Counted from the stretch's first letter, positions 27,601 to 42,600 are shown. The stretch: DNA of 64,000 bases from Rhynochetos jubatus (GCA_027574665.1 CM050649.1:64384150-64448149); one strand, 5' to 3'. Numbers and translations are program-made. Notes: generated by a model from the sequence alone, not told the origin.

Positions 27601-30600
27601 CTTCTTTCCATGGCCTGTGAAGGGAAGTCAGTAGGACTAGAATTTTTTCAGTCAGGGAAGGTGAATTGCTTGCTTTCTTGGGTCATCCATTGGGAAATAT
27701 AAGAAACTGGTGCTGAAGTCCCTTCTCTGCCTTGAGATCAGAGCTGAGACTTCCTAGCAGGGTTTCACACAGGCATGTGCTGTGTGGTTTTCTTTTTTTT
27801 TTTTTTTTCCCTAAACATCCTGTAGTGAGGCAAAGTAATCAGCCAATCTCTGGTCAGGTCTTTTTGAAGGGGAGTAGAGTAGAATAAGGAAAAAAAACCC
27901 CAACAAACAAACCAAGAAAAGAATCAATTACAGGAATTTTTATCCTTTACCCACCTCCTTTTTAACAATAAGAAGATGTTTAGAGGAGTCTCTGGTCAAT
28001 TGTTACCCTTTGTTGCAGATTGTTCACAGGACCCTTGCAGCGATGCTGGGCTCTTTGGCAGCTTTAGCCGCCTTAGCTACTGTTGGGGAGGTAAGTTATC
28101 AAACTGTAAGTGCTCACTGTGTTTCTGGGTATGATATCATAAATTTCCATGTTTGCTCTGTTGTGATTGGGTACATGACAGTGCAGTGTTTTCGTAAGAA
28201 AGATGGGAGGGCAGATATTGGGATGAGGAAACATCTTGGGGTAAACAAGTCAGCCTAGAGTGTAGACAAGAAGAGTAGGAAAATGTCAGTTGATGCTATT
28301 TTGTTCTGACTTGCAGAAAGCTTAGTACAACCATTTTCACCTTTATTCAGAGTTGCTTTAACACTCTTGTTTTCAGTAATGTTAGGTTACCAAGCAAACC
28401 TAAATGGAAATACATTACCTTATACTACCCTAAATAATTATACCTCATGCTTACAACTTCCAATCCTTTTGTTCCTTACTCTTAGTTGATAATTAGTGAA
28501 ACCTCTGATTGATTTTCTCTGTTTTCTCATATATGGTCATCGCATCATTTTTGTTTCTTTAAATTCCCTCCAGTTTGTTCACAGGTGAAATGGTATGCTT
28601 TTATTCTCTTACAAAAAAGGAAACTCGGGTGTACCATATAATTCAGCTATATTTTATTTCTGTAATGCTACATAAGGAACAACCAAATAAACCAGTAGCC
28701 TAATGCAAGCTTTTGATAATGGCCCACTTAGGAGGCCAGCAGTACTTTGAATTAGTAATAACAATAATAATAGTCATAATAATAGTAATAATGGCAATAA
28801 TAATGAGTCTTTTTTGTGTACCTTGTAGGATCACTTATTAATCTCCTTCATAGTTTATTTAAATGGTTCATCAATTAAGTGGAGTTTATATTTCATAGCT
28901 AATCACAAGTTAGGTGTTTCATGGCATTCAGTGGTAATTGTATTTTTTGATTGTAGAGGCCAAGTATGATCAAAGTGGTGGAGTGGATTGATTATGAGAC
29001 ACTGGCGCTGCTGTTTGGAATGGTAACCAAAATGTGTCTTTTGCTCTAAATGTGCTGAAGTAATCGCAGTCAATATAAAGATGTTTCTCTTTTAAACATT
29101 TTTTTAAATTCTACTTTACTGAGTTGTGTTATGATGAAAATCTTGGCCTTAAGGGATTTATCAAAAAAAAGGATGATCAGACCTCTGAAGGAGTGTTTTG
29201 AAAACGTTGATCCTTTTCTCCTTAAAAAAAAATAAATCTGTAAAAGTGTGTTGATAACATACTAAAAACATTCTTGAGGTTTATAAACGGAAAGACCTGT
29301 TTAAGTGCCAAATGTTATCACTCTCATTTGTCTTGTTAATTTTGTTTACTCAAAACCTTCCTCAAACAGACTCTGCTGGAAAAGTGGTTTTCTTTGTCTT
29401 AGTCAGTGCGATGTTGGGAGCCAAAAAAAGCAAACCAGAAATGGAGGAGAAATATCTGATTAGATTATAATAATACATTATTTTACTCGCTTTGCCCAGA
29501 GCTATTTATGGTAAAAGAGTTGTCCAAGTGCTATTAAACTCTAACACAAAATATACAATATACAGAGACAAAATTACAATTATCTGTTGTCATTCTGAAC
29601 ATTTCTTATTGCCTGACATTGCTTCCCACTCCCCTGCCTGCCTAACAGAAAAAGAAAGCAAAAAAATCGTTGGGAGCAAAAATGTAAAACCAGGAAACCT
29701 CCTAGAAATGTGGGAAAATGCATATAATTATTGGAGATGCTATCTTCTGCACTCTGTAGAGCATTACTGCAGAAAGCAAACACACTTGTTGGCTTTTCTT
29801 GATTAATAACTTAAGGGACTTACATTGCATACTTAATGTATGATGCCCACTTAGTCAGTACAAACAAAATCCAATCAGACTAGTATGATACTTACAGACT
29901 GTTTATTTGAGAACTGAATTTCATCCTATGATGCATTAACAAGAAATATAGAATCATAGAATCATAGAGTCTTTTAGGTTGGAAAAGATCTTTAATATCA
30001 CCAAGTCCAACCAGCACTGTCAAGTCCATCAGAAACCCATGTCCCTAAGCACCTCATTCACACTTCTCTTAAATACCTTCAGGGATCGTGACTCAACCAA
30101 CTCCCTTGGGCAGCCCGTTCCAGTGCCTGACAACCCTTTCAGTGAAGAAGTTTTTCTCAATATTCAATCTAAACCTTCTCTGGTTCAGGTTGAGGCCATT
30201 TCCTCTTGTTCTATCAGCTGTAGTGGATATCCTAATACAAATGTGATCAGATTCTCAGACCTGTATCAGATAAGAAGGACTTTTGTCAGGATCACAAACT
30301 ATGTTACATTGGTTTTGTTTAATAATTAACTTGCAATTATTTTTCTTCATCTTTTGGTAGATGGTTCTGGTGGCCATACTTTCAGAGACTGGATTCTTTG
30401 ACTACTGTGCAGTAAAGGTAGGTTTGTTTTGGTACTCTTAATTATTACTCAGTCAAGTTAGTATTTAATCAGATCTGTTACACCAAGCACTATTTTTGAA
30501 GAACCTTTTTTAGGGCAGTGTATACTTAATCACATTAGAAATGACAATGGTTAACTTGTAATTATGAAAAATCTAGGGATGAAAGAAAGCCCTTAAGGTA

Positions 30601-33600
30601 ATTCTGTTTCTATAGGAGAAAGTCAAAAGTCCCCAGTAGGGTACAAAAGCATATGGACAAGATAAAACTGATTTATTCCACTGATTTAGCCAGGACTGCA
30701 GTTCTGCTGTAGCTGAAATCTGTGCCTATGCCTGGCAGCGGGAGAGAGGAAGTATGGGAACCATCATTATCTTTATGATCACACACGACAAACAACCACA
30801 GACCTTTGCACAGTAGCAGAATCAAAGATTACATGTAAAGGGTAATTCTGACTGATTGGTTGTAAAGCAAGTATTACCCATGCTGAGGGACTCCTTCAGC
30901 TGCTGCAGAGCTTAATTTTCTTGAGAAGGGTGGAAAGAAAGAAAACAAAAGTGACAAGGAGGACTTTTCTGAGCACAGAACCCCTAAAAACCCCACAGGT
31001 GGACACAACTCCTGCCTACATAGATGCCCAGATTGTGTAGCCCCAGCAGTGCCTCTCTGAGGATGGGGAAGGTGTCCTAGCATGTGTGGGGGGGTGTGAG
31101 ATCTCAACTGTGTCAGTCCATCTGGGCATGCATGCAGAAGGTGAGGGCTCAACCCTGCTCCTGCCACAGACCCCCTTTGTGACTGGCAGTGAAGTATAGT
31201 GTCTCTTCAGGACTTGTTTCTACCTCAGCATAATGGAAATATTTTCCCACTTCCAAGAAGTGTTTTGTTGCTAAATTAATTAACATTGGAGAGGGTGCTG
31301 TTGGAGGTGCATGGACCAGTAAATACTCTGAGCTCACTGTTGTCTCATCTTCGATGAAGTAGTTTTATCTATCATTTTTTTAAAAACTAAGCTGGTGTGA
31401 TCTAGTCCCTTTATTTTGTTTCTATTTGTTTTATTAGGCTTATCGATTCTCTAGAGGCAGGGTGTGGGCCATGATTACGCTTCTGTGCCTCATTGCTGCA
31501 ATTCTTTCTGCATTTTTGGACAACGTTACCACTATGATGCTCTTTACTCCCGTAACCATAAGGTACTTTATTGTTATGATTTTGGACTTGGTCTTTTATA
31601 GCCAGCAATCTGTAGTAAACATGTGTGCAAAATGCTTGTTTGGATTTTTTTTTATAATCTAAATGGAAATCAAAACTTCAAATACTCCTATTGTAGTAGT
31701 TTAAAGAGCTAACATTTCCAAAGCAATCGGTTGCCTTTTCCCTTTGTGTTATTAGTGAGCACATATCTGGTTTGTTATACTGCCTTGGCAGCTAACTGTT
31801 CTGGTTTGTCTCCATTTCTGAATGCAATAGCATATTGCACCAAATGTTCCCTAAAACAGGGAGTATTTTTTAATTAAAGCTGCCTTGTCCCATTCTGGCT
31901 AATATCTATACATGATTTTAGGTAGTAATTTATGTTTCAGTGAAGTTATTATCTCTTCAAATACTAGCAACAAATACTACCACCACCAAAAAATCAACTA
32001 AAAGCTTTGTTTCAGAATATGAGACTGAATTTTCTTCCTGCTGGTGATCTTGGCATTTGTACAGTCACTGGTTAATTCCACAATGTGAGATTAGATATGT
32101 GGAATTTTTAGTTGAGAACAATGAATGTAATTACTTCAGATTTCTGTAAATTAATAACACATGATTTGCAACTACATTTAATCAATGTGTGATTATAAGT
32201 TACTGTTTAACCTGAATTTAACCTGTGTCTGGCAAGGTAAATCTGGTTAATCCAGTTCAGTTTTGAAAGGACCTAGTGTGTTTTTAAAATGATCCCGTGT
32301 GATGTAATGCTTGAAGTCTTTATCACATTAAGGTACACAAAGTTCTATTAAGATATGCTCCCACTTTAAAATGTAGTGTAAAGCAATAAAAACCAATTTT
32401 ACAACTGGAATTTATTCTAGATTGAGAAACAGCTGGTGAATGAAAGCTCCATTTCTCTTCTGTCTGATTATATTTTAAAGAAATCAGTTTGCCTTACTTC
32501 AATCAATAATTTCACCTTGAGCAGTAAGCAACACTGGAACTATTAAACACCAGGATTTCTTTAGCTGTGTTACAGAATATTTTGAATTAACTATAACTGG
32601 GAATAGATAGACATCAATGAATCATGAACTACTGTCGAAATTATTTTGTTTTCAAAGAATCATAGAATAGCCTAGATTGGAAAGGACCATGAAAGACCAT
32701 CTGGTCCAACAGTTCATGGGAAAGGGAGCCTAGACGAGATTACCTGGCACCTTGTTTTAATTGCTTCTTGAAAACCTCCGGCAATGGGGCCTCTACCACG
32801 CCCCTGGAGAGGTTGTTCCAGTGGTTGATTGTTATCACCATAAAAATTTCTTTCATATGTTAAGAAGAAACCTCTCCCTGTGCAGCTTGTACCCATCGCC
32901 CCTTTTCTTCTCCGTGTGGCTCCTGGTGAAGAGAGAGCCTCTGTCCCCTTTGTGACCAGCCTTTACGTACTGGAGTTTTATACTAAATGTATACTAAGTA
33001 CTTTAGTTTTATAGTAAATGAGTTTGTAACACTGAAGAAGGGGAAACTCAGTATGTGGGAAACATTTGTATCTGAATTACTACCAAAGATAAAATACAAT
33101 TTTATCTCCCCTAGTAAAATCAAATAATTGCCTATTTCTAAAAGCTACATGCTGGGGGTCATTTTTTGTTTTTATCTTATTGCCATTGTCTTCAGCCCTT
33201 GCCTACAGCGTCACTATGTTGCATTGCACTGTCATTGCCATGGAGATAAAGCTTGCAGAAAATCCTACTGACTTTATGTATATAAGGATTTGTATTTCCA
33301 TTAATAATGTGTAAAACATAATACTTGTTTCTCTCTGCATTTTGTAGTAAGCTGATTTAAAAAAACCAAAAAGTAACTATCCCTTTTTAACTATAGTTTA
33401 ATTTCAAGATACTTTGTTATTAGTAACTGGAAAGGCTAATGTTTGTTCACATGGGGAATTATATAACTAGGGTAACGTTTGGTTCTACTTTATAGCTAAC
33501 ACATTCTGATGGTTTTATACTTTGGGCTTGACTTTCTTGGCGTACATCAGAGGTTCTTTTTTTCAAGCTATCACTAGGCCCATCGTAAAGAAAGAATCAG

Positions 33601-36600
33601 TAAAGAAAAGTTAAGCTTATACTTTGAAATACTCAGAAATGAGGAGTGAAGTTAAAATTACAAGTACAGTTGTGGTCTTGTACCACATTTGGTACAATTG
33701 GGCCAGTTGTATTACTTAACTGCATAATTTTATGCTGTTGGGGAAGTGGTGTATTTTTGCACAGTTATTTTGTTCTGACATTTTTATGTGCTGACATAAG
33801 TGTCATCTGAGAGTGTTTTTTCTGAGTTTTAAATTGACACTCTTGGTGACAGCGTAAGTGTATCAAGTTAAGCTTCTGTGCAATACATTCTTTTCTCTCT
33901 GAAATATAGGTTTTAATAATACAGACATTGACAGAAGAGTAAAGCTCAACTCTTCCTTCAGGGAAACGTGTGACAGCACTACAGTGAAAGCAATCCTGAG
34001 AAGGCATTCTTCCTTCCCACTCTTCCCCCCATCCCTTATTAGTTAGAGGGGGTGATAATTTAAGCATGGCCTCCATCTTCACACAGCGGAGCAACATTTT
34101 GATAAGCAATGCACAGGAAAGCAGCAGCTCCTTATTCCCAAGCGCTTAGGTGTGACCTTACCTTTCAGCCTTTAATACCACAGCCCAAGTTTAACGTCAA
34201 ACGTGTACCTCAGAAATGAGTGGATTGTGCAGATCTGTGCACAAACGTAATTTGTGCGAGTTGAAGTAATCTGTGTGAAGATTACTGTGTGTAAGTGGTC
34301 TCTGAGTTGAAATGGATCATGAGGTTACTGAGTCAATCCCAGTATTTGCCAGAACACTTTAAGAAGCTTTTTATTAAAGAAGCATCTTACTAAAGAAGCA
34401 TTAAATATTTTTGAACTGCTAAAAACATTTTGACTTCTTTTTTATTAATGAGGAATGTGTATTTTCTACCTTTGTTTCATTACAAATAGAAATACTTGTG
34501 ATCAAGACTTAGAGAAGGGGTAAAAATAGGAACAGAATAAACTGGATAAACCTAGGCTGAAAGCTGAGGTGTCTAATAGATGATTCATGGCTAATAGACT
34601 CCTTGTACAATCCTCTACCACTGCTCCCCAAATGAAAGTTAACAACTGATGCTGAGTGAAGAGCCTGGAGTTGCCTAAGAATGGTTTTCTGTCAGTCAGT
34701 GTAGCCTGGGGGCCATGGTTTAAAAAGTTGTATGATGATGAGAGTTTAAAATACCAGTTTCTGTGTAGTACAGCTCCTGTAATAGTTGATTACTTTTAAT
34801 GAAATGCTTTATAAAATGCATCCACTTTGTTACCATTAACTATTGCATTATAAATGTAAAAATCCATCCTTTTTTTTTTTACATTTATATTGCTATATTG
34901 ACTGTAGCACATATAAAATTAAAATTTTAACAGTACACACACACAAGTATTTTATTTAAGATCCTGCAAATTTTCAGTGTAATGATTGTATTTTTTAAAT
35001 TTTATAAAGTTTAAGATTTAAGATAGTTTAGTCATAGGGTAAGATGTTAATTTCATTCTCTTTATACCACAGGCTCTGTGAAGTACTTAATCTTGACCCT
35101 AGGCATGTCCTGATTGCAGAAGTAATCTTCACAAATATTGGGGGGGCTGCCACAGCTGTTGGGGATCCTCCAAATGTGATTATTGTTTCAAAGCAGGAAC
35201 TGAGGAAGAAGGTATGTATTGCAAACTGTTGAGCTACTAAAATGAAGAAGTACTGAGGTTGACTTAGGCAGTGTTGAACCTTCTCTTCCCCCAGACAGCC
35301 GTACAAACATAATCCACTTTTCCTGCCATGCTATTTCTTTCTTAGTAGGATGATCACACAGAACAAAGGGGTCTTCTGAGGGCAAAATTGTGATGAAGAA
35401 TAGACTTCTTGATATGAACTGAGAATACTGGTTTCCTTTTTTTTTTTTCCTTTGGAGTGTAGGGAAAGGTTTCCTTGTCAATGGCAAAGTGAAGAAGGAA
35501 GCAAAACAACAGAGAGAGTAAACTTGCTGTAAAGTGAGGGCAGCAAGTTAAAAAAAAAGAAACAGGTGTGAAAATGAAGATGAAAATTCAAGCTTTTTTT
35601 CACAATAAGCTTTCTCTCAGAAGTTAAATATCTTGAGACAATTCGATTCTTTTTCAGAAATTTCAAACCAGAAATAATTGTCCATACACAAAACCCCACA
35701 ATGTGAGAGGCTGCATTATCCCCGTAGACCCAGACCCAGTGCAGGCAGAGACTTTGTCCTTCAGCTGCAGCCCAAGGGGATGGAGGGGGTGAGAGGGGAG
35801 TAGTGGCTCCTCCCATGCAGCACAGGCCACAGCTGGCTTCTACCTCCTGCCAACATTTTGGTATCTCCAGGCTGCAATGACAGATTTTGACTTCCAACAC
35901 TTGTCTCTTCTGTTTTTCCATTTGGCTGGGTGACTGGTGCCAAAGGGAAAGCTACAGTGGCTGGTGCTGGGTGGGACCACAGGACCCCAGACCCCTGCCA
36001 GTGGGACTGTCCCTGTCCTACTATCTCCTCCCACACACATGGCCCTCTCTGCCCTGTTTAGAGAGCGAGCTACTGCTGGCCAGTGTTCACGTTTGCAGCC
36101 TTCAGTTACTGTGTGGAGCTGGCATTTGCAGGAGTTTTCCATGCCTTCACCTGTCCCTGCCACCCCTCAACAGGAGGGTATCAAGTCCTACTTCTGCCTT
36201 TGACACTGTGCTCCATGGTACTCTTTGGTGTGTCACCCATCTGTGGTGCACTGGGGGCAGCAGGTAGGCAGCCTGCTTAGGATGCTCAGTCCCTTCTGGG
36301 ACAGGACAGCTCTCTTCTCCTTCAGTCTGTGCACTATCTACTCCAGGTGATCCTGCTCTGGCAGAGGGAGTGGACTAGATGATATCCAGAGGTCCCTTCC
36401 AATCCCTACTGTTCTGTGAATCTGTGAATGTATGGTTGCAACCCAGAAAGCCAAATGTATCCTGTGCTGTATCAGGAGAAGTGTGGCCAGCAGGCTGAGG
36501 GAGGGGAATCTCCCCCTCTGCTCTGCTCTCGTGAGACCCCACCTGCCATACTGCATTCAGCTCTGGGGTCCCCAACATAAGAAAGGTATCAACCGGTTGG

Positions 36601-39600
36601 AGTGAGTCCAGAGGAGGCCACAGAGATGCTCAGAGGGCTGGAGCACCTCTGCTGTGGGGACAGGCTGAGAGAGTTGGGCTTGTTCAGCCTGGAGAAGAGA
36701 AGGCTCCGGGGAGACCTTATAACACCTTCCAGTACCTGAAGGGGCCTACAAGGAAGCCAGGGGGGTACTTTTTACAAGGGCCCGTAGTGATAGGACAAGG
36801 GATAATGGCTTCTTGTGGTTTAACCCCAGCCAGCAACCAAGTACCACACAGCCCCTTGCTCACTTCCCCCCTCCCCCAGTGGGTTAGGGAGGAGAATCAG
36901 AGGAAAAGACAGGGAAACTCATGGGTGGAGATAAGAACAATTTAATATTTGGAAACAAATGAAATAAAATAATGATACTAGTAATACTAAATATACTAAT
37001 AGTAGTAGTATTGCTACTAATGAAAGATAATGAAAATAATGGAAAAGAAAACAAATTATACAACTGCTCACTGCCCATTGGCTGATGCCCAGCTAATCAC
37101 TAAGTAGTGAGTGCCAGAGAGTCTGAAAGCCAGAGACCCTGAGCCAGGCAAAGCCTGAGAGAGAGAGACACCTCTGACCCACTCCCCAACTTATGTGCTG
37201 AGCATGAAGTTGTATGGAATGAAATATCCCTTTGGTCCACTCGGGTCAGCTGTCCTGGCTGCATCTTCTTCTTTATTAGAGAAGCAGCTGGGAACACAGG
37301 TGCAGTATTTGAAACCTACAAAGTCCTTGAGTTGATATAAACATTGCTTAGCAACAAATACAAACATTAGTATGCTATCAATATTCTTCTCCACACCACC
37401 AAAAAATACCCTCATTGTAGCTACTGTGAGGAAAATTATCCCTATCACAACTAAAATCAGCACATGTCTTTTAACTGAAAGAAGGTAGGTTTAGATTAGA
37501 CATAAGGAAGAAATTCTTCCCGGAGAGGGTGGTGAGGCACTGGCACAGGTTGCCCAGAGAAGCTGTGGGTGCCCCATCCCTGGCAGTGTTCCAGGCCAGG
37601 CTGGATGAGGCTCTGAGCAACCTGGTCTAGTGGAGGGTGTCCCTGCCCATGGCAGGGGTGGTGGAACTAGATGGTCTTTAAGGTCCCTTCCAACCCAAAC
37701 CAGTCTGTCATTCTATGAAATTAATTACTTGCTTTCCAGGTTGACAAACTTTCCAGGTCTTTGAAAGTTCATAGTGTTAAATAAATGGAATGTTTATGTT
37801 CAAAATATTTGAAAAGTACTGCAATTAGTTTGTTTGGATGATGGCTTTGGAGACTTTGGAATATTCCTGGCTTAGGATTTGATAACTAAATTTGACATTT
37901 TGAAATACGAAATCTGTGCAACTTCAAGTGTTTTTTCTAAAAAAGAATAAGTAGCACCTGCCATGCTGGTCATTTTCCTGTGTACTCAGAAACTCATAAT
38001 CTTTGTAGATCCTTTAGAAGTGGCTCTGAACATAGGAAGCAATTAAGAAATCACATCGAAAAGAAATAATTTACATTTCTCTTGAACGAGATATTGATAA
38101 CTTTAGGAGGACTCAGATGTATAAATACCCTAGCAAATGTGACATCACAAATTCTGTATTTGAAACAAGCACCAAAACTTTCCAAATGTTTTCACTCTGG
38201 GTTGTTTTCAGATCTTTTGTTGCATCATAGAAATTAAGGATGTAAACAAATAGATTAGATTCAACCCATGACCATGGGACTTGGATTGCTTCTGTCCTAT
38301 ATTCTCAACCGTTATATCTATGTATATAAATACAAGAGCGTCTGAGACCTATCTTTGTCTCTGAAGCTGAGTGGCATGGACTGGCTTATGTCCTCCCTGT
38401 TTAGGACTCACCTCCTCTAAAGGAGATTTGCCTGTGAGAGTGCTGGCAAGAGTAACTGGATAAAGCCAAGAGTGAGGGCAGGGAGAGAGCTGGACCATCT
38501 AGCCCCTTACAGTATGTGCTGTTGAACTAATAGCTTGATTCCTAATTTTGTCTGCCTGCTCCAGCATGCCCTCTTCTGTTCATAAGAAGAAATATAGACA
38601 TTGTCTTGTTTCTGAAACTACTTCTAGTAAAGGCTGCTGTGAGGAAGGGTTATATCAACAACCTCAAATATGCCTCTAAGATGCATGGGGCATCTGCTAT
38701 ATTTTTACCAAGTAAAATTTATTATCATTTTTCCTGAAGTGTTTCAGAGGTAAAAGTTATTGAATACAATAATGGCATTTTGAAAACACTACTTTATGCA
38801 GTATATTTTAGAGTATCTTCTATGATGTTTTCTACAGAAAATACATGTATTTTGCCTCTCTTTATCATTACAGTCATGTTTCTGCAATTCTAGGAAATTT
38901 TTCTCCTTGATATTGTCATCAAAATTCCCCTTTTCATCCTCTTGCACTTCCTTTTCAGTGTTTGTATGCTAACTACAGGAGTACTTGGACAAATGCCCCT
39001 GTAGGAGACTGAATAGTGTATTGCCCTATGTAGATGGTTGGGTTTTCTATTTTATTAGGTAGGATCAGGAGGAGAATTTTACCAATCGTCCTGAACTTTT
39101 ACTGTTGTACATCAGCCTCTAAAACCAGCCTAGTAAGAGATAATGCAACTTTCTTGGGAAACCTTGATTTTTAAATCAGTACATAATGAAGTGCACCCTT
39201 GCTATTTTGGGTGCTGTTATTGGGTTATAGCATTAAAAATGCTTTGTTCTTTGTTGACTGTAGTACTGGAGAGATTTTTCTCTTTAGGTTCTGGGGAAAG
39301 CTCTTGTCATATTAAGAATATTTTATTTAAAGTATATTTGAATCAGTAAGCTTTAGTTACAGTTTACTCATTAAAATGTAGGTATAAGTCTGTTTGTTTG
39401 TCTTGAGATGCAAATTGATGCCAAAAGGACTTTTTTCTTTGTAACAGTGGTTAATTTATAATACTGACATATTACCTACCATTATGCCTGGAAACAGTGG
39501 AACACTTGCATAATAGAGAGGAAGATTTGTTGTACTTTTGCTAGTTCTTAGCTGGAAGAAGTTTCACAGAATAGCATTTGTGTTGTAATTTTAGAGTAGG

Positions 39601-42600
39601 AAAATAAAGTTTTTTCATTAAGAGCAAATGGAAAACTCAGTGAATACAAAACTCTATTTTTTATTACCTTCTGAGTGCTGCTACTGATTGGCATCTTGAA
39701 GAGCTATATGCTTCAGACTTCGGGAACTCCATTTTTATATGCACGATATGACATGAACTGGTTTGAAATGGTCATTTTTTTCAGGAAAGTTGAACACTCT
39801 CCTCTTCTCTATATTTGGGAACTTCACAAGTGTCTACAAGTCACACATCTGAAATCAGTTGATTGTGCTCTAAGCTTAGTCTGTGATTACAAGTTCTTTA
39901 GAGAATGGCTGGTGAATAGGTCTCCAGAGCAAAATGATGGCGTGGACATAGCGTGCACTGGTGTATCCAGCTTTAATCTGCCTAAAAGAGGTAATGAAGA
40001 GCAAAGACAGTTTTAACATGTGCTAGCCCCTGGATTTTATACTATTTACTGTCTTTGTTAGCATGTGACAAAGCTGGTACTGTTAATCTGATGTTTGCTG
40101 AGGATTTTGGGGTTTCAGCATCCCACTTGGAGTTATTCCTACCATTTAACAGAAGTCCCTGGGAAATGGACAGCCCTCAGGTTCTCCTGTTCTGCCTTTT
40201 AGACACTTTTAGCCTTCATGCTGAAATTTAGCATGATGCAATATTGGTTGATTATTTTTAATGAAAAATTGTGGTACCAAAACTTTATGAATAAAAATAG
40301 CTCTGAAAAATGGAAGAGAGAAAAATCATATATATGAATTTATAAAGGTATTTCAAACACTGGCAAATTGTGAAATGGATTCCCGTAGTTTACTAGGCTA
40401 TTTTTGTTGAGTTTGCTGGATACAAGCTTGTTAAAACTTTTAATCAATCTGTAGAACTCCTACCCTTTCTGTCGATGTTTCATTGATTCCTTTTCTCAGG
40501 AAAATATGAAATCCTAGGTAAGGTATATGAAAGAAAATTTACGGGCTTATGGCTAATTTCACATTTTTTCCCATCTCTGCATGTAGTAATCATTAAAGGG
40601 TATAATGCAAGACAAAAGAGTAGGCTCATCTCAGATAAGCATTATCTTCACGTAACTGTGTTAGACCATCAGAGATTTCTAGATCAGTGACATCAGGAGA
40701 AGGTCCCCCTGAGACAACACAGATCTCAGTCACTAAGCAAGAAAGTATGTTTAAACCAGTGTACAAAATAATAAATTACTCTCGCTCTTCCTCATGTTAT
40801 TAGCTATAAAATATTAAGTAAAGGGCATTATGGCTAGAAGCACAGTATTTGCTGTTCCATGAATTTCTGCACCTAACTATAATTTTTGCTTTCTCTTTGC
40901 TGTAACATATCAGATTTCTTCTACAATGGTCTGAATTACTAGAAGTTACTTTCACACCTCCAAAAGCAATAAAAAATCAGGATGATAGAAAATTAGTATT
41001 CTAGGAAAACAGAATGATATTTCCTCCTAATATGAAATTGATATCTTTGACTTTACATTTAAATCTATAAACCAAGGAAAGATGGCCACTCTGCTTCAGC
41101 TCAGAATCTGCAGGCAGTGAAACCTTTAGGCTATTTTCTTGCTAAAACAAAATCTTTAGATTTTCCATCAACTGGGGAAGAGGAGAAATTTAACACAATC
41201 AGCATAGTCTCAAGTAAGGGACATTTGAAACATGTATTTATCTGATGGATTGAAATCTCCTGGAAGAAAAGTATTTCTTGCCTATTGTGCATGTCAATTC
41301 TGTTTCAGTCTATTGTGCAGGAAAAAGAAAATTTTTATGAAAATGCCATTTTATTGTGTGCAGCAGATATGTGGAGCCCTCCAGTGTGTTTTTACAATGC
41401 TGAATCCTGGTGCCAGCAGCGCAGAGGACTCAGGAGGTATAAAATGTGTTATCCACAGCCACAAAGAGTATGAATGTAGGCTCTGTGGAGGTGTTGCATG
41501 CCCTTTCTAGGGTACAGGAAAAGGAGCAGGAGCAGCTGATGAAGTACCTGTACCACAATCTTGGTATGCAGCATCTCTGCTACATCCTTTCTATCTGGGG
41601 TACAACGTAAACCCTTTAGTGTCTTAAAGTTTTCCAGAGGATGCCAGTTGACTACTAGCTACCTGACAATGTCTGGTGTGAAATCTGCCTTCTTCCCTGA
41701 AAGCACATTCTGTGTGCTGCAGAGAGGCTGGTACTAAGCACCCAGCCCAAAACATCAGGATGGACAGTGGGCAGGTGTGCACTCTAATGCTTTCTGATAT
41801 CAGGCATAAAAAGGATGCACTTGGTAGTCCTCAGCCTCTTCATGGCTACAGGGTAGCAGTAGTCCAAGGCTAGTGATCGTCAGGTTTCGTTTTCACTCAC
41901 TGGTTCATGTGGAACAACACAAGGAGGTAACAGGGACGAAAGCCAGGAATAAGGGAGGGGAAGGGAATTGAATCCAGCCTTGTACTGTCACAGGCAATAC
42001 TGTCATGCAAGCACTTTCCTGAAATAAGCATGCTCCATGTTAGGAAACGATTTGTTTCAGTTGAATTGGAAAGCTGTTCTGCAGTCACATCAGAGCAGCA
42101 TGTTTTCCTTTTCCCCAGGGATTTCAGAGGTAAGAAAGATCAGTGGAGTGATATTATGAAGTTTAACAAAATGCTGAATCTCAGCCCAACTACTCTCTTT
42201 GAAAAGTTTGGGTAAGCTCCTTTTTGGAATGCCAAAAAACCTAGTAGGCAATTTTTTTTCTCCTGTGATGGTGTCTGCAAATTCGGGCTTGTCTATGTCA
42301 GCTCTTATGTCATGAAGCTGTGTTGGTCCAGATTTTTTTTTTTTTTTGTTAGTATTGTGATCTCCATCTCCTTTCAATTCCTTTCAACTATCAGTCAGAC
42401 TTGAGACCTCCTTCTTAACCTCAGCATTTTAGTTTGCATTCTAGGTTGGTGCGATTTTCCTTTTCATAGAAAAATTAATTTTGTTGGTTTCAAGTGGCAC
42501 ATTTCTGGTGCTGTACTTTTTGTTTGAGAAGCTTCTGCATTGTAGCATTTCAGTAAAAAAGCACTGTTTTGCTCTGAAATTGGTGTGATATACAAAAGCT

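Larger units (their letters stand above)
11992..28018 (+). other. OCA2: OCA2 intron 9 (16 kb)
   Basis: The largest intron. It holds CR1 fragments at 12605-13250 and 17062-17124, a possible decayed LTR around 13676-13870, the unrecognised repeat pair at 18903-19040 and 20714-20846, a TC microsatellite near 21960, and the sense-oriented LTR at 24605-24955. The remainder is AT-rich unique sequence without a gene that I recognise. Open frames of 121-122 codons at 18205-18570 and 21424-21792 match no family I know. Confidence 0.8.

Noticed and set aside
42090-42377. 95-codon minus-strand frame with a lysine-rich start
   Set aside because: The lysines come from a T run on the plus strand (near 42334). 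No homology seen.
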